Assembly (NCBI RefSeq): GCF_047149785.1
Contig: NZ_BAAGBE010000001.1
Span: forward strand, 1,736,001 to 1,800,000
Direction: 5' to 3'
DNA from: Nitrobacter sp047149785
GTDB taxonomy: Bacteria > Pseudomonadota > Alphaproteobacteria > Rhizobiales > Xanthobacteraceae
Length of the DNA: 64,000 nt
Made by a program: the position numbers and the translations under genes. Below are positions 1-8,739 of this stretch, in pieces. The notes beneath the pieces are model-generated. The model made no database searches. It was not told the origin of the DNA and worked only from the letters and a program-made list of their open reading frames with translations. How positions within the stretch are numbered: the stretch's first letter is position 1; every line of letters begins with the position of its first letter.

Positions 1-624
1 CTCGGCGTCAAGAAGCTGAAAGAGCTGCGCCGGCAGCGCAATCGCCTTGCGGAGCAAGGCGAGGTTTCGTTTCAGGTCGCGCGCGCGCCCGGCGATGTCG
101 TGCCGGCGCTCGAAACGTTCCTTGAACTGGAAGCCAGCGGCTGGAAAGGGAAACGGGGCACCGCGTTGCTCCAGCACGACGGGGATGCGGCCTTCATCCG
201 CCGCGCGGGCCCGTCGCTGGCCGAGCGAGGCCAATGTGAAATCGTGACCCTGCGCGCGGGCACGACGCCAGTGGCCGCAGCCATCGTGTTGCGCCATCAG
301 GATCGCGCATTCTATTTCAAGCTTGGCGTGGATGAGAATTTCGCAAAGTTTTCGCCCGGCGTGCAGTTGACGCTCGACCTCACGCGGCATCTTTGCGCCG
401 ACACGACAATTGCGACGGCTGACTCGACGGCCGCCCCGGATCATCCGATGATAAATCCGATCTGGCGCGGCCGGCTTGCGATCGGCGATGTGCTGATCCC
501 GCTTCGCCGCCGCAGTCACGTCGTTCCGCTCGCTAGGGCGGCGCTGGCCCTGCGCCAATCGATACGCGAATCCGCGCGCCGCGTCGCCCATATCATCCGC
601 AAGCGTCGGGAAAGAAACACATGA
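1..624 (+). CDS. FemAB/CelD-type GNAT acyltransferase, C-terminal part (cut by window start)
   Basis: The frame is open from base 1 to a stop at 622-624, so the gene begins outside the window; 207 codons are visible. The visible part resembles the C-terminal GNAT fold of the CelD/BioF2-like group (Acetyltransf_6). It has an ELEASGWKGKRGTALL stretch typical of the FemAB/CelD fold, then a strand with FKLGVDENFAKFSPG, the usual Tyr/Phe-rich beta strand plus 'sPG' turn. Members transfer acyl groups to polysaccharide or peptide acceptors in the cytoplasm; the substrate cannot be read here. The stop overlaps the next start (ATGA), which implies translational coupling with the cupin/JmjC-like gene. 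Confidence 0.75.
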   Translation, partial: LGVKKLKELRRQRNRLAEQGEVSFQVARAPGDVVPALETFLELEASGWKGKRGTALLQHDGDAAFIRRAGPSLAERGQCEIVTLRAGTTPVAAAIVLRHQDRAFYFKLGVDENFAKFSPGVQLTLDLTRHLCADTTIATADSTAAPDHPMINPIWRGRLAIGDVLIPLRRRSHVVPLARAALALRQSIRESARRVAHIIRKRRERNT

Positions 625-1562
625 GCGTCTCCGAACCGGCGCCGGTCATCACCGCGGCCGACGATGCGCTGCGACGCGACTTCCCGCTCAAGCCGTTCGC
701 GATCCGGCACGCTCTTGCGGGACATCCGCTGCTGACGCTGCCGCGCATCGCGCAACTGGCTGCCGAGCTGCCGCGCGACCTGATCGAGTACAATTCCGGC
801 AAGGTGGCGATCAGCCAGGACCCCGATGCGATTCCCGCGATCGACCTCGATCCGATCGAGGTGGTGAAGCGGATCGAGACCGCCGGCGCCTGGATGGTGT
901 TGAAGCGCGTGGAGAACGCGCCGGAGTATCGTCGCCTGATCGAGGATGCGCTGCTTTCGGTCGCGCGCGCCCGCGGCTTCGACAGCCTGCGCGCCGCCGG
1001 ATTCGAGCAGATCGAGGGCTTCCTGTTTGTCTCGTCGCCGAATTCGACCACGCCGTTCCATCTCGATAGCGAGGACAATTTTTTCGTCCAGATCCACGGC
1101 GAAAAGTTCTTCACGATCTACGACAACAGCGACCGCAGCCTCGTCTCCGACCACGAGATCGAGCGTTCGATGACGAAACACCGCAACCTGAAATTCGACG
1201 CGAGCTTCGCGCCGCGCGGCATCGAATTCCACATGTTCGGCGGCGACGGCTGCTTCGTGCCTTACCAGTGGCCGCATTGGGTGCGCACAGCCGGGTCGCA
1301 CTCGATCTCGATGGCGATCACCTGGAAAACGCGCGAGGTGCGCCGCTTCAACGATTTGCATTTTTTCAATTCGATGCTGCGCGGCATCGGCTGGCCGCAA
1401 AAGCCGCCGGGTGTGCAACCCGCGTTCGACGCGGCCAAGCTGGCGTTCTATCGCGCGGGCACTGCGGCGGTCAGGCCGCTGCGCGGCTCGATGACGATGC
1501 GGCGGATCCTGCGCCGCATCGCGCTCGGCAAGCGGGCGAACTATTATCTCAAAGACGCCTAG
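621..1562 (+). CDS. Cupin/JmjC-like Fe(II)-dependent dioxygenase family protein
   Basis: A 313-residue soluble protein with the facial-triad pattern of JmjC/cupin-8 oxygenases: His147-x-Asp149 in PFHLDSEDN and a distal His219 in YQWPHWVRT. These would bind Fe(II) and use 2-oxoglutarate. A Lys-rich strand (HGEKFFTIYD) follows the HxD motif, as in this family, where Lys often contacts 2-oxoglutarate. The substrate is unknown; similar proteins are often annotated only as cupin-like or 'transcription factor jumonji'. The start ATG overlaps the stop of the upstream acyltransferase by four bases, so the two probably act together. A palindromic repeat begins directly at its stop codon. Confidence 0.7.
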   Translation: MSVSEPAPVITAADDALRRDFPLKPFAIRHALAGHPLLTLPRIAQLAAELPRDLIEYNSGKVAISQDPDAIPAIDLDPIEVVKRIETAGAWMVLKRVENAPEYRRLIEDALLSVARARGFDSLRAAGFEQIEGFLFVSSPNSTTPFHLDSEDNFFVQIHGEKFFTIYDNSDRSLVSDHEIERSMTKHRNLKFDASFAPRGIEFHMFGGDGCFVPYQWPHWVRTAGSHSISMAITWKTREVRRFNDLHFFNSMLRGIGWPQKPPGVQPAFDAAKLAFYRAGTAAVRPLRGSMTMRRILRRIALGKRANYYLKDA

Positions 1563-1665
1563 AGCCTTTCCGCTTCTGATGGAATCAGAAGCGGGGCTCT
1601 ATGATTTTGATTTGACGCGTTTTCTTTACGCGAACCGGTAGCCACTTCGCTTGAAAACGCCCTAG
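1561..1665. repeat. Dispersed palindromic repeat, copy A
   Basis: A near-perfect hairpin (AGAGCC 1561-1566 / GGCTCT 1595-1600; CCGCTTCTGAT 1570-1580 / ATCAGAAGCGG 1584-1594) is followed by a second inverted repeat (GCGTTTTC 1617-1624 / GAAAACGC 1653-1660). Between the second arms sits a conserved core with ACGCGAACCGGTA. Closely related copies lie at 19150-19255 and 29930-30031, and a half copy at 30974-31019. It starts inside the stop codon of the cupin gene. A partial second 3' arm (CTTCGCTTGAAAACGC) recurs at 1688-1703. Confidence 0.85.
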
Positions 1666-1847
1666 CTATTCCGCCCGAGGACATGCTTCGCTTGAAAACG
1701 CTATAGCCGGCCGGGCTCGGCAGCTCGCCGGGTCCGACTCTTGCCGTCGCGATGCCAGGAAGGCTCGTCCGGGCAGGACTGCCCCCTGTCATCGCCGTGG
1801 CGACCTGTGGTATGGATCGTCTCCGTCGAACCGCACGAGGCCGCCGA

Positions 1848-2531
1848 TTGTCGGGCATTTCACTCTACACGCTGTCGGTCTGGGTGCTGCCGCTCGTCAT
1901 CGCGATCACCTTTCACGAAGCCGCGCACGGATTTGTCGCGCACCGGCTGGGTGACAACACCGCCTGGCAGCTCGGCCGCGTCAGCTTCAATCCGCTGAAA
2001 CATATCGATCCCTTCGGTACCGTGATGTTGCCGGGGATTCTGCTGCTGTCGCACGCGCCGTTCCTGTTCGGCTACGCAAAGCCGGTACCGGTGAATTTCC
2101 GCAACCTGAGCCATCCCCGCATCGACATGGTCTGGGTGGCGCTCGCCGGCCCCGCCACCAACATCCTGCTGGCGCTGGCCGCGGCCCTGGCATTTCACGG
2201 GCTCGGCCTGATTCCGGCCGACGGCGCCCGGTGGGTCGCCGACAACCTGCAGAACGCGCTGATCATCAACGTCATTCTCGCTGTGTTCAACATGCTGCCG
2301 ATCCCGCCGCTGGACGGCGGTCGGGTCGCGGTCGGGTTGCTGCCGAATGCCCTCGCCATCCCGCTCTCCCGCCTCGAACCCTACGGACTGCTGATCCTGA
2401 TAGGCGTGCTCCTGCTGCTTCCGATGCTCGGCAGCCAGCTCGGTCTCAATCTTGACGTGATCTCCTCCATCGTGAGAACAGTCACCGGTTATGTGATACA
2501 GCTTCTGCTGCTGATCACCGGCAATATATAA
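1848..2531 (+). CDS. Site-2-protease-like membrane metalloprotease (peptidase M50 family)
   Basis: A polytopic inner-membrane protein of about 227 residues with the M50 zinc site: HEAAH in the first membrane helix and the distal NMLPIPPLDGGRV motif, whose Asp is the third zinc ligand. Short M50B proteins of this kind lack PDZ domains and cleave membrane-embedded substrates; the target is unknown. The frame is open back to an ATG at 1752 and has another ATG at 1812, but neither has a Shine-Dalgarno sequence. A TTG at 1848 is preceded by GAGG at a suitable distance and places the first helix right after the start, so I prefer it. The start is uncertain. Confidence 0.8.
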   Translation: MSGISLYTLSVWVLPLVIAITFHEAAHGFVAHRLGDNTAWQLGRVSFNPLKHIDPFGTVMLPGILLLSHAPFLFGYAKPVPVNFRNLSHPRIDMVWVALAGPATNILLALAAALAFHGLGLIPADGARWVADNLQNALIINVILAVFNMLPIPPLDGGRVAVGLLPNALAIPLSRLEPYGLLILIGVLLLLPMLGSQLGLNLDVISSIVRTVTGYVIQLLLLITGNI

Positions 2532-2556
2532 AAGGCGTTGCAAGGGGCGTAGTCAG

Positions 2557-2991
2557 TTGATCAAAGCACAGGACAAAATGATTGCAAGGCGCGCCGACAC
2601 CAAGGCGCGCGCCGACTTCGCGACCTGGAAGATGATGACGAAACTCAATGGCACGTCGTCGCTGCCGGCCGAAGCCCTGGCATTCCTTTCAAGCTACGGG
2701 AATCTTCTCGAGAAGATGCCGGAGGCGGAGGCGAGCGAGGCCACCATCGTCCTGATTTACAACGACTACTATGCGGAGATGGGCGGCACCGGCACGCCGC
2801 CGGACATCAAGTCGGTGCCGAAAGATCCGATCGTGGAACTCGATAACGTCACCGCCTTCAGACGGCCCGAGGCTCAACAGCCGCAGACCAGAAATTCGGG
2901 GGCGAAGGCAAAACCGCGCTTGCCGGTCGCGCTGATCTTCACCCTGCTCATCGTGATTTACGTCGGCATCCGCTATTATTTCTTGCGATAA
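2557..2991 (+). CDS. Small C-terminally membrane-anchored hypothetical protein
   Basis: 144 residues with no recognised domain. The N-terminal 110 residues are soluble and helical-looking with Lys and Ala; the last about 25 (PVALIFTLLIVIYVGIRYYF) form a single membrane anchor, so it is probably tail-anchored. A TTG start at 2557 has AAGGGGC nine bases upstream; an in-frame ATG at 2578 (MIARRADTKAR) is the alternative. It lies 25 bases after the M50 protease gene on the same strand, so co-transcription is likely. Codon use matches its neighbours. The function is unknown. Confidence 0.6.
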   Translation: MIKAQDKMIARRADTKARADFATWKMMTKLNGTSSLPAEALAFLSSYGNLLEKMPEAEASEATIVLIYNDYYAEMGGTGTPPDIKSVPKDPIVELDNVTAFRRPEAQQPQTRNSGAKAKPRLPVALIFTLLIVIYVGIRYYFLR

Positions 2992-2995
2992 GCAA

Positions 2996-3052
2996 GGCGA
3001 CGCAGCGGTGTCTCGCCGGCCGGGATGACCTCTCGGCCTCTGCGACGTCGCC
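2996..3052. terminator. Possible hairpin between convergent genes
   Basis: GGCGACG (2996-3002) pairs with CGTCGCC (3046-3052), with an inner GGCCG/CGGCC stem. It sits between the ends of a plus-strand gene (2991) and the minus-strand tonB gene (3063). There is no T-run, so a factor-independent terminator is only a guess. Confidence 0.3.
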
Positions 3053-3062
3053 CCCTGCGAAG

Positions 3063-3857
3063 TCAGCCCTTGTTCTTCACGCGGAAAACCACCGGCAGGG
3101 TAAAGCTCAATCCCTCGTCCGCTATCAGCGGCGGCGGCGGCGGCACCGGATCCGAGCGGTGCAACATCGCGAGTGCGGCTTGATCGAACACCGGATCGCC
3201 CGATCCCTTCACGATGGAAGCCGAAACGATATGGCCTAGGCGATCAAGCACGAAGTTGACGAGAATCCGCGCGCTCTTCTGCGTGCGCTCGGGCGGATAG
3301 CGCTTGTGCTTGTCGAGATGGGCGACCAGTTCCTTTTGCCAGGTGGCGCGGATGCGACGGTCGCTCGTGCCGGTGCCTTGCTGCGGCGCGACCGAACGCT
3401 CCGATTCCGGCGCGTGTTCGACGCTCGGCATCGCGGTCGCCTCTGCCGCCACCGATTCCTGCGAGGCGGACGTCTGCACCGCCGCCTTCTCGGGATCGTC
3501 TTTGACCGGCTTCTTCGAGTCGTTCTCGGTGACGATCCGATCCGGATCGTCGGTCTCGGTCGGCTTATCCTTGGGCAGATCGGTTTCCTTCACGACCGCC
3601 TTCTGCTCGGCAAGCGCGGGCGACGCCACCGACGCGTCGGTGTCCGGTCCGGGCGGAAGGTCCATCGCCTCGCGATGCGGCGAGGCCAGGTCAAGCCCGA
3701 TCTCGATCGCCGGCGCGCCGAGATCGTCGTCGGACTCGTCGGGCCGCATGTGAGCTATCGCCAGCGCCACGCAACCGAGATGGATAGCGAGCGCGGCGAC
3801 CGCTGAGAAAACCCAGAGACGGCGGGACGGCGAGGACTCTGCGATGATCTCTGGCAT
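3063..3857 (-). CDS. tonB: TonB family energy transducer
   Basis: A 264-residue periplasm-spanning protein that passes energy from ExbB-ExbD to outer-membrane receptors. It has a short cytoplasmic N-terminus, one membrane helix (about residues 14-36, with the membrane His IHLGC typical of TonB), a long acidic/Lys/Pro linker to about residue 165, and a C-terminal TonB domain with YPPERTQKSARILVNFVLDR and DPVPPPPP near the end. It starts three bases after the exbD stop, so it is the last gene of a receptor-piuC-exbB-exbD-tonB run. Linker length and composition are usual for alphaproteobacterial TonB. Confidence 0.9.
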   Translation of the reverse strand: MPEIIAESSPSRRLWVFSAVAALAIHLGCVALAIAHMRPDESDDDLGAPAIEIGLDLASPHREAMDLPPGPDTDASVASPALAEQKAVVKETDLPKDKPTETDDPDRIVTENDSKKPVKDDPEKAAVQTSASQESVAAEATAMPSVEHAPESERSVAPQQGTGTSDRRIRATWQKELVAHLDKHKRYPPERTQKSARILVNFVLDRLGHIVSASIVKGSGDPVFDQAALAMLHRSDPVPPPPPLIADEGLSFTLPVVFRVKNKG

Positions 3858-3860
3858 GGT

Positions 3861-4331
3861 TCAAGGCTTTGTATTGTTCGCCTTCGGAACGGACTGGGCA
3901 TCGGGGACGCCCTCGAGCGCCACCAGCTTGATTTTCGTGTAGCCGCCCGCGCGCAATATCTCCAGCACATCCATCAGATCGCCGTAAGGCACCGCGCGAT
4001 CCGCGCGCAGGAAGATGAAACTGTCCTTGGTCATGTCGGGCGTATTATCGAGGGTCCTGACCAGATCGACCCGCTTGACGAGAGTTTCTCCGATCGCGAC
4101 CGCAAGATCGGCCTTGATGCTGACGTAGGTCGGCTTGTCCGGCTTCTTTTGCGGGGTCGCGCTCGACGTCGGCAGGTTGACCGGCAGATCGACGGTCGAC
4201 AGCGGCGCAGCCACCATGAAGATAATGAGGAGGACCAGGATGACGTCGATGAACGGCGTGACATTGATCTCGTGCGCCTCGGCGTACTCCTCGTCGTCGT
4301 CAAAGCCGCCTTCCGCAATCGATGCGCCCAT
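3861..4331 (-). CDS. exbD: ExbD, TonB-system proton-channel subunit
   Basis: 156 residues with one membrane helix at about 23-45. Asp29 in the EINVTPFIDVILVLLIIFMV motif matches the essential proton-carrying Asp25 of E. coli ExbD. The periplasmic domain runs to the C-terminus with RADRAVPYGDLMDVLEILRAGGY, typical of the ExbD/TolR fold. With ExbB it uses the proton motive force to energise TonB in the inner membrane. It lies 10 bases downstream of exbB and 3 bases upstream of tonB. TonB-type rather than TolR-type is chosen from the neighbouring receptor and tonB. Confidence 0.92.
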   Translation of the reverse strand: MGASIAEGGFDDDEEYAEAHEINVTPFIDVILVLLIIFMVAAPLSTVDLPVNLPTSSATPQKKPDKPTYVSIKADLAVAIGETLVKRVDLVRTLDNTPDMTKDSFIFLRADRAVPYGDLMDVLEILRAGGYTKIKLVALEGVPDAQSVPKANNTKP

Positions 4332-4341
4332 CGCCTACCGC

Positions 4342-5325
4342 CTACTCCGCAGCGCGCGAGTGCGCGCCGCCAATGGAACTGCCATGGGTCCGGTCGAGGT
4401 CGCGCGACAGCAATCGCCCGGCAGACCCCGATGCGCGGCCGACCAGTTCGATGTAGCCTTTCGTCACACGCGCGAAGTGATTGTAGATGATGACCGCCGG
4501 GATCGCCGCGACGAGGCCGAGCGCGGTCGCAAGCAGCGCTTCGGCGATGCCGGGCGCGACCACGGCGAGGTTGGTGGTCTGCGCCTTCGAAATGCCGATG
4601 AAACTGTTCATGATGCCCCAGACGGTGCCGAACAGGCCGACGAAAGGCGACGTCGCGCCGATGGTCGCGAGCAGCCCCATGCCGAGCCGGATGCGCCGCG
4701 ACTCCGCGCGGACGATTTCGGCGAAGCTCGACGCCGCCCTTTCCTTGATGCCGGCGTCGCTGGATATTCCGGCCGACAGCCGCGCCTCGTGCATCGCCGC
4801 CGCCAGCAGCGATGCCAGCACGCCGTTCCTGGCGCCGAGCGCCATCTGCGCTTCCGCCAGCGAGCGCGCCTCGCTGATTTTCGTCAGCGCCGCCCCGAGG
4901 TTACGGCGCGCCAGCGACAGTTCGACCATTTTCGCGATGCAGATCGTCCAGGTCACCAGCGAGGCGAACGCAAGACCGATCATCACAAACTTGACCAGAA
5001 TGTCCGCCGACAGAAACATCGACCACGGCGACAGTTCGTGAGGCGTCGTCTCCGCCTTCAGCGGGTTGATGGCCGTCGCGCTCGAAGCGGACGCGGCATC
5101 GGCGGCAGGCTGTTGCGATATCGCGGGGGGCGTTGATGCCGGCGTCTGGACCGGAGAGGCGACCGGCGCTGACGGCTCCGGGATCTGCTGGGCGGCGGAC
5201 GGAGACGACACCCCGGACGGCGGCGGCGCGGCAGTTGTGTTCTGCTGTGCGGCTACGGGCGACGCCAGCGACGCAAACGTCAACGCGGCAGCCATCGGCA
5301 GAACTCTTAGAACTATTCTAAACAT
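4342..5325 (-). CDS. exbB: ExbB, TonB-system MotA/TolQ-family channel protein
   Basis: 327 residues. The N-terminus looks like a signal peptide (to about residue 26, SPVAAQQ) followed by a Pro/Ala/Ser/Gln-rich periplasmic extension to about residue 95, as in the long ExbB subtype of alpha- and gammaproteobacteria. Three membrane helices follow, with the MotA/TolQ/ExbB signature in GLLATIGATSPFVGLFGTVWG. It forms the pentameric channel with ExbD. It starts 7 bases after the piuC stop. Codons 2-6 contain a perfect TTAGAA-N3-TTCTAA palindrome, described separately. Confidence 0.92.
   Translation of the reverse strand: MFRIVLRVLPMAAALTFASLASPVAAQQNTTAAPPPSGVSSPSAAQQIPEPSAPVASPVQTPASTPPAISQQPAADAASASSATAINPLKAETTPHELSPWSMFLSADILVKFVMIGLAFASLVTWTICIAKMVELSLARRNLGAALTKISEARSLAEAQMALGARNGVLASLLAAAMHEARLSAGISSDAGIKERAASSFAEIVRAESRRIRLGMGLLATIGATSPFVGLFGTVWGIMNSFIGISKAQTTNLAVVAPGIAEALLATALGLVAAIPAVIIYNHFARVTKGYIELVGRASGSAGRLLSRDLDRTHGSSIGGAHSRAAE
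5307..5321. promoter_or_regulatory. Irr-box (iron control element)-like palindrome inside the exbB start
   Basis: TTAGAA-N3-TTCTAA, a perfect 6-bp inverted repeat. It matches the remembered alphaproteobacterial Irr/ICE consensus. It lies 4 bases inside exbB, so it also encodes Phe-Arg-Ile-Val-Leu. Position argues for an internal iron-responsive promoter or roadblock, or for coincidence; the sequence alone does not decide. Confidence 0.4.
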
Positions 5326-5332
5326 TGGCTGC

Positions 5333-6022
5333 TCATACCTCGGCCCAATAGCGGATGAGATTGTGATAGATGCCCGTCAATTTGACCGTTTCAGGATCAT
5401 CTCGCCCGAGACGTTCGACAAGATTTTGAATCGCCGTGTCCAAGTCGAAGATCAGGCTGCGCGCGCGGTCATCCCGTACCATGCTCTGAAGCCAAAAAAA
5501 AGACGCTACGCGGATGCCCCGCGTCACCGGCGTGACCAGATGAAGGCTGGACGCCGGGTAAAGGACAAGATCGCCGGCCGGCAGCTTGATTTCATGCGAA
5601 CCGTAGTTGTCTTCGACCACCAGTTCGCCGCCGTCGTAGTCGTCCGGTTCCGATAAAAACAACGTGACCGACAGGTCGGTTCGAATGCGCAGGCCCGTCA
5701 AACGATCGCCGCGCACGGCGTTGTCGACGTGAACGCCGAAATGATGTCCGTCCGATGCGACGTAGCGGTTGAACAGCGGCGGGAAAATCTGCAGCGGGAT
5801 CGCCGCCGAGATAAAGCGCGGATTCGCCGTCAGCGCCGAAATGATCCGGTTGCCGAGCGCTCGCGCCACCTCGCTGTCCGGCGGCAACTGCTCGTTCTTC
5901 TTGACCAGCGCCGACTGGGCGCCGGCAGTGGAACGGCCATCCTCCCATTTGGCCGCGTCCATGACGCGGCGGAAATCGGCCACGTCATCCTTTTTCAATA
6001 CGCCGGGGACGCAGATCAACAT
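5333..6022 (-). CDS. piuC: Fe(2+)-dependent 2-oxoglutarate dioxygenase, PiuC/YbiX (PKHD-type hydroxylase)
   Basis: 229 residues, the usual length of PiuC/YbiX. The iron site is HVD (His98, Asp100) and His161 in SSLHLVTPV, with Arg171 placed to bind 2-oxoglutarate, as in prolyl-4-hydroxylase-type enzymes. GGELVVEDNYGSH is the family's conserved core. Members sit beside catecholate receptors (PiuA, Fiu) and are thought to act on siderophore or receptor-linked substrates in iron uptake; the reaction is not settled. It lies between the receptor gene and exbB on the same strand, which fits the PiuA-PiuC pairing. Confidence 0.9.
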   Translation of the reverse strand: MLICVPGVLKKDDVADFRRVMDAAKWEDGRSTAGAQSALVKKNEQLPPDSEVARALGNRIISALTANPRFISAAIPLQIFPPLFNRYVASDGHHFGVHVDNAVRGDRLTGLRIRTDLSVTLFLSEPDDYDGGELVVEDNYGSHEIKLPAGDLVLYPASSLHLVTPVTRGIRVASFFWLQSMVRDDRARSLIFDLDTAIQNLVERLGRDDPETVKLTGIYHNLIRYWAEV

Positions 6023-6117
6023 GTCTTCCTCACGCCCATGTCCGACCCGGCCCGGACCTCAGCCGGAACCGGACATGTTTCGTGTCATCCCCCTCGCCCC
6101 GTCGGCGCTATCACGCT

Positions 6118-8616
6118 CTAGAACTTCGCGCTGACGACGAGATAGCCGGCGCGTCCCGGCGCAACCTGCACGAACGGGGCCGCACTTTGATAGAGCGCGT
6201 CGTAATAGAGCTTGTTGAAGATGTTGTTCACGTAGAGCTTGACCGTGATGTTCTTGTCGATCTTGTGCTCGACGAAGGCGTCGAAGCGCCAGTAGCTCGG
6301 TAGCGACGTGCCCTGGTTGGCCGCAAGCAGGGTGCCGCCGTAGATCTTGGAGCGATAGGTCGCCTGACCCCCGACCTCCCAGTCGTCCGCGATTTGATAC
6401 TTCGTGAGGATGTTGAACGACTGATGCGCAATGTTGGCGAGTTTCAATCCGACGTTCGATGAATAAAGCGCGAGATTGGGCGGCAGCACGTTCGACTTGA
6501 GTATCTTCGAGTCCATCAGCACCAGGCCGCCGAACACGCTCCACTTGTCGGTGATCTTGCCGGCGGCTTCCAGATCGATGCCCTGGATGCGATAGGCGGC
6601 GCCGGCGACGATGGTGTTGGCGACGCCGTTCACGGTGCCGACTTCGCGCGCGTTATCCTTCTCTGTCTGGAATAATGCGGCGGTCAGCAACAGGCGCCGG
6701 TCGAACAGCTCCCACTTGGTGCCAACTTCGGCCCCCTTGTTGCGTTCGGGACCGAACGCCTGGCCGAGATTGGTGAAATCCGGCCCGCCGTAAGAGGCGC
6801 TCGACGCATCGAGTTCGGCGCCGATCGGATTCGAGGATGTCGCATAGGCCGCATAAACGCTGGCATACGGCAGCGGCTTGACCACGATCCCGCCGTTGTA
6901 GTTGACGAGGCCGGAATCGAGGGCGCTCTGGCTGTTGTTGGCATGGTTGAACGCTGAATAGTCGTAATCGTCATAGCGCACGCCGCCGTTGAGGATGAGG
7001 AAGTCGTTATAGTTGGCGGTTTCGATCAGATACGCGCTCTTGGTATCGACGGTCGCATTGAGCGGCGTGCCTGCCAGCGTCGCGCCCGAGAAGTCCGAAT
7101 ACGTGATGCTGGACGGATCGCCGTAAGGGTTGTTGTAAGGTACGAGCACCGCGCCGCTGCTGCTCTGCAACCCGCTCTGGCTCAGAGCCTCCGAGGTCAG
7201 GCCGGCATACTTGTCGATCGACACCTGCTCGCGGGAGAATTCCGCGCCGACGACGGCCGTGTGCCTGAACGGACCGGTATCGAACTTGAAGGTCGCGTCG
7301 CTCTGGTTGGCGAGTACGTTGACGGTCTGATAGCGACTCTGCGCGTTGAGCTGCACATAGAGCGGGTTGCTGGCATTTGGAAACGTTGCGGGAGGGAAAG
7401 TCTTGACGTTCGGCGCTTCGGCGATCGTGCCGATGTAGTTCAGGATGGATCGTTCCGCGCGGAAGCGGTTATTGAGCGTGATGTTGTCGTTGACCTTGAG
7501 TTCGCCCTGGACCGTTCCGATGTCCTGCCTGACTTTCTGGAAATCCCGGTCGAGCGAGCCGTACCAGGTGTTGCGCGGCACGCCGCTGTCGGTGACAGGC
7601 CGGTTGTTCACCCGATCCCATGGCACGCCAAAGTCCGGGGTGCCGTTCAGATCGGTGTGAATGTAGTTTGCCAGAACCTTGACGTTGTCGGTCGGCGTCC
7701 ACTTGACGGCGGCAAAACCGCCGTAGCGGTAGTCGGTCGTGAAGTCCCTTCCCGCGACCCTGGCGCCCTGCGCCAATCCGCCGGCGCGGATCGAGAGCGT
7801 CGGACTGATGACCTGGTTGACATCGAAGGTGATCCGGCGGGTGGCGTCGGTGCCGAACTCGCTCCTGGCATTGTAGAAATTGCGGTCACCGGCCTGCTTG
7901 GTCACGATATTGATGCCGCCGCCAGCGGTGCCCCGACCGGCATAGCTGGACGCGGGCCCGCGAAGGATTTCGACCTGCTCGGTGAAGAAGTTCTCGCGGA
8001 CGCTGACCGCTGGATCGCGGATACCGTCCACGAAGATGTCGTTGCGGGCATCGAAACCACGGATGAAGAAACGGTCGCCGAAAGCGTTGCCGCCCTCGCC
8101 CGATCCCAGCGTGACGCCGGCGGTGCTGCGTCCGATTTCCCGGAGCGAGGTCGCGTTCTTGTCTTCGAGCACGTCCTTTGTAAGGACAGTGATGGTCTTC
8201 GGCGTGTTGACCAACGGCTCGGTGAACTTGCCGGATTGCACGCGCGTGGCCTGATAGGGCGCGTCGGGGTTGGCATAGGGATCGGCATCAGGCGACGCCA
8301 ACTGTCCCGCGTTCGGATACGGCACCGGCGCGGCCTGGGGCGGCTGGGTGCGGCGCGCCGCATGGCGCAACGCCGTACGCGCCCGGACGTGGTCCGCCGT
8401 GGGCTTTGACGCAGCATGATGCGGGCGAACGACCGGGGCATCGATCGTCACCGGCGGGAGGCTGGGTTGCTGCGCTTCGGCGGAGGAGAAGGAGGCAACC
8501 GCAATGAGACTTGCAACGGCGGAGACCTTGCCGGCGGAGCTGACGTCAAACGGCTTGTCGATCGAGTCGGCCGCTGCGATTGTCCGCAACGATCTCGGCA
8601 TCCTTGCATTGCTCAT
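6118..8616 (-). CDS. TonB-dependent siderophore receptor, Fiu/PiuA-like
   Basis: About 832 residues. The ATG at 8616 has a GGGGGA Shine-Dalgarno five bases upstream, better than the first possible start at 8649. An N-terminal export signal ends near SSAEAQQ; a variable linker follows, then the plug domain (NTPKTITVLTKDVLEDKNA, RFFIRGFDARNDIFVDGIRD, FFTEQVEILRGPASSYAGRG) and a beta barrel ending in an aromatic residue (YLVVSAKF), required for BAM assembly. The RDP...FFTEQVEILRGP block is typical of catecholate receptors of the Fiu/PiuA type. It imports ferric siderophores across the outer membrane with TonB-ExbBD encoded downstream. Confidence 0.92.
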   Translation of the reverse strand: MSNARMPRSLRTIAAADSIDKPFDVSSAGKVSAVASLIAVASFSSAEAQQPSLPPVTIDAPVVRPHHAASKPTADHVRARTALRHAARRTQPPQAAPVPYPNAGQLASPDADPYANPDAPYQATRVQSGKFTEPLVNTPKTITVLTKDVLEDKNATSLREIGRSTAGVTLGSGEGGNAFGDRFFIRGFDARNDIFVDGIRDPAVSVRENFFTEQVEILRGPASSYAGRGTAGGGINIVTKQAGDRNFYNARSEFGTDATRRITFDVNQVISPTLSIRAGGLAQGARVAGRDFTTDYRYGGFAAVKWTPTDNVKVLANYIHTDLNGTPDFGVPWDRVNNRPVTDSGVPRNTWYGSLDRDFQKVRQDIGTVQGELKVNDNITLNNRFRAERSILNYIGTIAEAPNVKTFPPATFPNASNPLYVQLNAQSRYQTVNVLANQSDATFKFDTGPFRHTAVVGAEFSREQVSIDKYAGLTSEALSQSGLQSSSGAVLVPYNNPYGDPSSITYSDFSGATLAGTPLNATVDTKSAYLIETANYNDFLILNGGVRYDDYDYSAFNHANNSQSALDSGLVNYNGGIVVKPLPYASVYAAYATSSNPIGAELDASSASYGGPDFTNLGQAFGPERNKGAEVGTKWELFDRRLLLTAALFQTEKDNAREVGTVNGVANTIVAGAAYRIQGIDLEAAGKITDKWSVFGGLVLMDSKILKSNVLPPNLALYSSNVGLKLANIAHQSFNILTKYQIADDWEVGGQATYRSKIYGGTLLAANQGTSLPSYWRFDAFVEHKIDKNITVKLYVNNIFNKLYYDALYQSAAPFVQVAPGRAGYLVVSAKF

Positions 8617-8739
8617 GAAGTCCCCCAATAAAACGGGCAATTGGCGCAATTGACGCTGCGCGGATTTGCCACATTGGGAGCGATACCGATCTGGATTTTG
8701 GGGGTCAATGTGATTTGATGAAATAGCGGCGTTTGGCTT

